Of a DNA stretch of 7,313 nt, positions 5,224 to 7,313 are shown piece by piece. The first letter of the stretch is position 1. Each line of letters begins with the position of its first letter. Origin of the DNA: DATDAW01 sp036524675 (GTDB lineage Bacteria > Verrucomicrobiota > Verrucomicrobiia > Chthoniobacterales > DASVRZ01); the NCBI GenBank assembly GCA_036524675.1, contig DATDBU010000155.1:1-7313 (forward strand), read 5' to 3'. The notes beneath the pieces were generated by a model, which searched no databases, was not told where the DNA came from, and saw nothing but the letters and a program-made list of their open reading frames with translations. The position numbers and the translations under genes were made by a program.

Positions 5224-5444
5224 ATGCAGCCAGCATTCTGCTACCCCGCCCAAGGTGAGCTAGGAGCTGTGTAAACGCCAGGAACACCAGCACGCAAGGT
5301 GCTCAGCACCGGTACTGCGGAAGCACTGCGACTCGCGAAACAATCGCAAACTGATGCTGCGTCCGCCCACTGGCGCGATATTCCCCAACCAGCCGCTCCC
5401 CCATCGCCGCCAGCCCCGTTTTCCGGATACCTCAAACTTCAAAG
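5224..5444. other. Cassette-sized stretch without a supportable gene
   Basis: Between the third REP-like element and the attC behind the TIR gene. On the minus strand a frame begins with TTG-AAG-TTT-GAG at 5442, just after the attC end, and runs 60 codons to 5260 (Trp- and Arg-rich, no recognised motif). Its place fits a cassette gene, but composition and lack of a Shine-Dalgarno make it doubtful. Probably the eroded remains of a cassette. Confidence 0.3.
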
Positions 5445-5526
5445 GCCCAAGTTCAGCGGTTCAGCCGCGACTCTAAAGGAGCGGCGCAGTCCGCGCAGAA
5501 GCGACGTCGGATGAAATCTGTTACTA
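5445..5526 (-). other. attC-like site after the TIR gene
   Basis: The minus strand begins TAGTAAC (5526-5520), holding the TIR stop codon, and ends CTTGGGC (5451-5445), one mismatch from GTTRRRY. Inside, TTCATCCGAC can pair with GTCGCGGCTGAA, leaving a few unpaired bases. This is the L''/L' arrangement with extrahelical bases that IntI reads in attC. A GCGC-GGACT-GCGC hairpin forms the tip. The weak R'' core is the main doubt. Confidence 0.55.
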
Positions 5527-6252
5527 TGCGTCCACCGCCTTATAAATGGAGTTTCCCTTCTGGCTTGTAGTAACCTTCACCAGGCGATCAGTATGCAGTC
5601 TATCTAGACAGCCGCGAATATCTCTGGTCGACATAGCTCGGAGAGCCTCGAATCCGTGCTGCTTGCTACCCCATTTTTGGATTCTCAGTGGCGAAAAATA
5701 CCACTGATTGTACTCGCGAAGGAACTTCAGGATTAATTCCCGCCCCGACCCAGTTTGCTGGTTGAGGGGCTGCAAGGACTTTGTCGGATCGGCTAGCGGA
5801 CTAACCGTTCGCAGCTGTTCAACCTCCCGCAGGATCGCGTTGCAGACATTCACCCATGCCTGATCCTCGTTTTCCGACGTGGAGATTGCCTTGCCATCCG
5901 TTGGGAGCGCTTGCAGCGTTTTTAGCTTTGATTCTCTCCACAGACATGGTCGCACGATTATTGGAATGACGACGCTTTCCTTCTTGTCATGCTTTTCCAA
6001 AGCACGAATGGTCTCCGTATCGTAGCAGTAGTTGGACGCTAAAAAATGGGAGCTGACCAACAGCAATATAATGTTTGACTCCTCCAGATTGAGATTGATT
6101 TCCTCCTCCCAATCATGACCTGCTCCAATTCGTCTGTCGTGCCATTCTTCGATGAGTCCATTTTTCTGTAAGATGGAAAGGTGCGTTTCCAGTTTCTTTC
6201 GGTATCTTTCATCCTTGTGGGAGTAGCTGTAGAAGACCTTCGCCTTTTCCAT
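5524..6252 (-). CDS. TIR-domain protein with C-terminal winged-helix-like domain, 242 aa
   Basis: Residues 4-~115 form a bacterial TIR domain: KVFYSYSHKDERYRKKLETH (box 1), WHDRRIGAGHDWEEEI (BB loop, 37-52), IILLLVSSHFLASNYCYDTE (61-80), VVIPIIVRPCLW (94-105). Glu80 sits where TIR NADases carry their catalytic Glu, so NAD+ cleavage is plausible. Residues ~168-242 (ELILKFLREYN … RDIRGCLDRLHTDRLVKV … IYKAV) look like a winged helix. TIR enzymes commonly act as cell-suicide effectors in anti-phage defence. The partner or trigger is not visible, and no Thoeris- or Pycsar-type partner gene is present. The ATG at 6252 has AGAAGAAG upstream. It is the first cassette next to the integrase remnant, between a perfect GTTAGGC core and an attC. 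AT-richer than its neighbours. Confidence 0.85.
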   Translation of the reverse strand: MEKAKVFYSYSHKDERYRKKLETHLSILQKNGLIEEWHDRRIGAGHDWEEEINLNLEESNIILLLVSSHFLASNYCYDTETIRALEKHDKKESVVIPIIVRPCLWRESKLKTLQALPTDGKAISTSENEDQAWVNVCNAILREVEQLRTVSPLADPTKSLQPLNQQTGSGRELILKFLREYNQWYFSPLRIQKWGSKQHGFEALRAMSTRDIRGCLDRLHTDRLVKVTTSQKGNSIYKAVDA

Positions 6253-6286
6253 ATCGCAATACTTCTTCTCTGTGCAGAACTTGTGC

Positions 6287-6327
6287 GCCTAACGCTGTAT
6301 TTCGGACTAGATTCTAATACGTTAGAG
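6287..6327 (-). other. attC- or attI-like hairpin before the TIR gene
   Basis: On the minus strand CTCTAAC (6327-6321) and a perfect GTTAGGC core (6293-6287) bracket a 41-nt hairpin: CTAACG-TATT pairs with AATA-cag-CGTTAG, a 10-bp stem with a 3-nt bulge. The bulged asymmetric stem resembles an attC, though shorter than the sites usually described. Being the junction nearest the integrase it could also be what is left of attI. The TIR start codon lies 35 bp downstream. Confidence 0.5.
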
Positions 6328-6384
6328 TTCGTCAAGGAAAACGTTGCGACGTCCGCTTCGGCCCTTGTCATTCTCCTGGCCTCA

Positions 6385-6391
6385 GCCCAAC
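6385..6391 (-). other. Second GTTGGGC core next to the integrase break point
   Basis: A perfect GTTRRRY match on the minus strand, ~20 bp from where integrase homology stops. A 7-bp degenerate match is weak evidence alone; its position makes it worth noting. Confidence 0.3.
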
Positions 6392-6411
6392 TACACAAAA
6401 TCGAAGAAACC

Positions 6412-6577
6412 TCATACCTTGCCAGTCATTTGCTGTTGGCCAACTACGATCTTCAGACGATCCAGAAGTTGCTTGGCCATAGCGATGTGAAAAACGACGA
6501 TGGTTTATTTGCAGACCGTGCCGAGCTTGACGCTGAAGGAGGCAAGGAGCCCACTGGATCTCTCAGCAGAGAATTGA
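6412..6577 (+). pseudogene. intI: Integron-integrase-like tyrosine recombinase, C-terminal remnant
   Basis: The reading ASHLLLANYDLQTIQKLLGH, then SDVK, and after one frame change TTMVYLQTVPSLTLKEARSP ending LDLSAEN-stop, is the C-terminal end of an XerC/IntI-type recombinase. It includes the GH box and the nucleophilic Tyr (codon 6506-6508). The RSPLD tail is typical of integron integrases. About 54 codons remain; the N-terminal part, the box-I Arg and most of the catalytic domain are missing. A run of five A (6490-6494) where four are needed shifts the frame, so the fragment is dead even if fused. It is on the plus strand with all cassettes to its left on the minus strand, the normal integron geometry. 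Another XerC-like recombinase cannot be fully excluded. Confidence 0.75.
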
Positions 6578-6880
6578 CGTCAGGCGATAGCCCGAATGGC
6601 GACGGACGACCAAGAGTAACCCGGCATTGATCTGCGGGAGACCGGCTTTTCCCAGGAACAGGCGTGCGCCGCCCGAGTGAACCGTCGCGTACCCTTTCAC
6701 GGCGCCGCTCGTTACAAAGAAAGGGGATGACGGCAGTGAGGGCACAACGAGGAAAGCTGCGGTGATGACGCCTCCTGAGCGCCGCCGCTGTTGAAAAGGA
6801 ACAAGCCGCGTCACGCGAGCGATGAGGAATTCACCGTACTTCCAATAAATGAATAGGGCGACATGGCGAGCGCCCGGCAC
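6563..6880 (-). CDS. Hypothetical small protein, 105 aa (weak)
   Basis: A GTG start at 6880 lies 30 bp after the DoxX-type stop, with GGAAG ~12 nt upstream. The product is basic with a moderately hydrophobic stretch, GGVITAAFLVVPSLPSSPFF (residues ~36-55), and a second near residues 85-91. No family recognised. Its end overlaps the integrase remnant tail by 15 bp, convergent. It may be a genuine membrane protein in one transcription unit with the DoxX-type gene, or a chance open frame. Confidence 0.35.
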   Translation of the reverse strand: MPGARHVALFIYWKYGEFLIARVTRLVPFQQRRRSGGVITAAFLVVPSLPSSPFFVTSGAVKGYATVHSGGARLFLGKAGLPQINAGLLLVVRRHSGYRLTSILC

Positions 6881-6910
6881 ATTTTGCTGTTGCTTCCGTG
6901 GAGCAAGAGT

Positions 6911-7313
6911 TCACCTGGGACGAATGACAAACCAATACGTCCATACGATGAGAAGGAGTTGAAGCGGGGCGCGAGCAAGGAGGTAAACAGGCCCAGCGCG
7001 ATGTCCACCGAAATCGATACGGCGCATTGTCGCATACACGTTGGACGGCAAAACCGCGATCAAGAACACCATAATCAGGTACCCCGTCGGACGCACGAGC
7101 AGCGGAACGAATAGGCACACCGCGAAGAGCACCTCGAGGACGCCGGTCACTTGAATGATCTGCCTCCGGCCTGGGACCCACGGCGGGAGCATTTCGGCCA
7201 TCTCGTCGGTTTTCAGAAAGTGACCCATTCCGGTAAAGGTAAACACCAAGGCAAGCCCAAGATTTCCACGGGCGTCGTCTGGCATCCCAATGACTCCGCC
7301 TACGACATATGGC
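6911..7313 (-). CDS. DoxX-like integral membrane protein (5' end probably outside window)
   Basis: Four membrane segments in order, LGLALVFTFTGMGHFLK, VTGVLEVLFAVCLFVPLLV, GYLIMVFLIAVLPSNVYA and PLQLLLIVWTYWFVI, with FTGMGHF in helix 1 and ATMRRIDFGGH in the loop before helix 4, fit the DoxX/DoxX-like family of small inner-membrane proteins. Some members are linked to thiosulfate or quinone chemistry or redox stress; no role can be set here. The frame is open to the window edge; an ATG at 7285 could start a 124-residue protein of normal length, but VVGGVIGMPDDARG reads on upstream without a stop. No att site separates it from the integrase remnant, so it is likely flanking chromosome rather than a cassette. 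Confidence 0.75.
   Translation of the reverse strand, partial: PYVVGGVIGMPDDARGNLGLALVFTFTGMGHFLKTDEMAEMLPPWVPGRRQIIQVTGVLEVLFAVCLFVPLLVRPTGYLIMVFLIAVLPSNVYATMRRIDFGGHRAGPVYLLARAPLQLLLIVWTYWFVIRPR

Noticed and set aside
5299..5514. Plus-strand 71-codon frame
   Set aside because: It overlaps the attC behind the TIR gene and has a low-complexity Ala/Pro/Ser composition without motif.
6181..6411. Integrase frame extended to the left as a fusion protein
   Set aside because: Recombinase-like residues begin only near 6412; the upstream part is antisense to the TIR gene start and att-like DNA.

Overview
The window reads as the integrase-proximal end of a decaying sedentary (chromosomal) integron. 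It probably belongs to an environmental Gram-negative bacterium of roughly 53-56% GC by eye. The sequence does not fix the phylum; the integrase tail (…YLQTVPS…RSPLD…) and the style of the cassettes would suit a PVC-type or other soil/water lineage, but that is a guess. The lipobox protein supports a didermal cell.

Layout from right to left. A DoxX-type membrane protein (6911-7313, partial) and a weak small ORF (6563-6880) form the flank. Next is the last ~54 codons of a plus-strand tyrosine recombinase of the integron-integrase type (6412-6577), with its N-terminal part gone and one frameshift. To its left, every supportable intact gene lies on the minus strand. This is the geometry expected of an integron: cassettes run away from intI on the opposite strand. 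In order these are a TIR-domain protein (5524-6252), a single-TM protein (4401-4727), a small membrane protein (3082-3357), a DUF4826-like protein (2543-2992), a lipoprotein (1594-2196), a membrane-anchored protein (1160-1597), a VOC-family protein (763-1137), and a two-gene unit of a TM protein (367-639) plus a SAM-dependent methyltransferase (1-359, cut by the window edge). Several junctions hold attC-like sites: R''/R' core boxes (GCCTAAC … GTTAGGA; TCCGAAC … GTTGGGC; TAGTAAC … CTTGGGC), in two cases with the stop codon inside R''. The site behind the TIR gene also shows L''/L' pairing.

The array has been invaded by IS110-family elements, now wrecked. Two transposase fragments lie on the plus strand (about 3725-4350 and 4972-5146). 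A ~151-154 bp sequence occurs twice (2315-2468 and 3489-3639), once directly upstream of a transposase fragment and once alone. Both copies lie between what look like the two halves of an attC site. This suggests attC-targeting IS110/IS1111-type elements, and the repeat is a candidate for their structured non-coding (bridge-RNA-bearing) end. Both transposase fragments are in turn interrupted by ~77-90 bp palindromic REP-like elements (three copies), and a second, unrelated ~86-91 bp repeat precedes two cassette genes.

The cassette genes need not act together. The recurring theme is small membrane or surface proteins plus one probable anti-phage TIR effector, as is common for integron cassettes. 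Statements about families are from recognition only; no database search was run.
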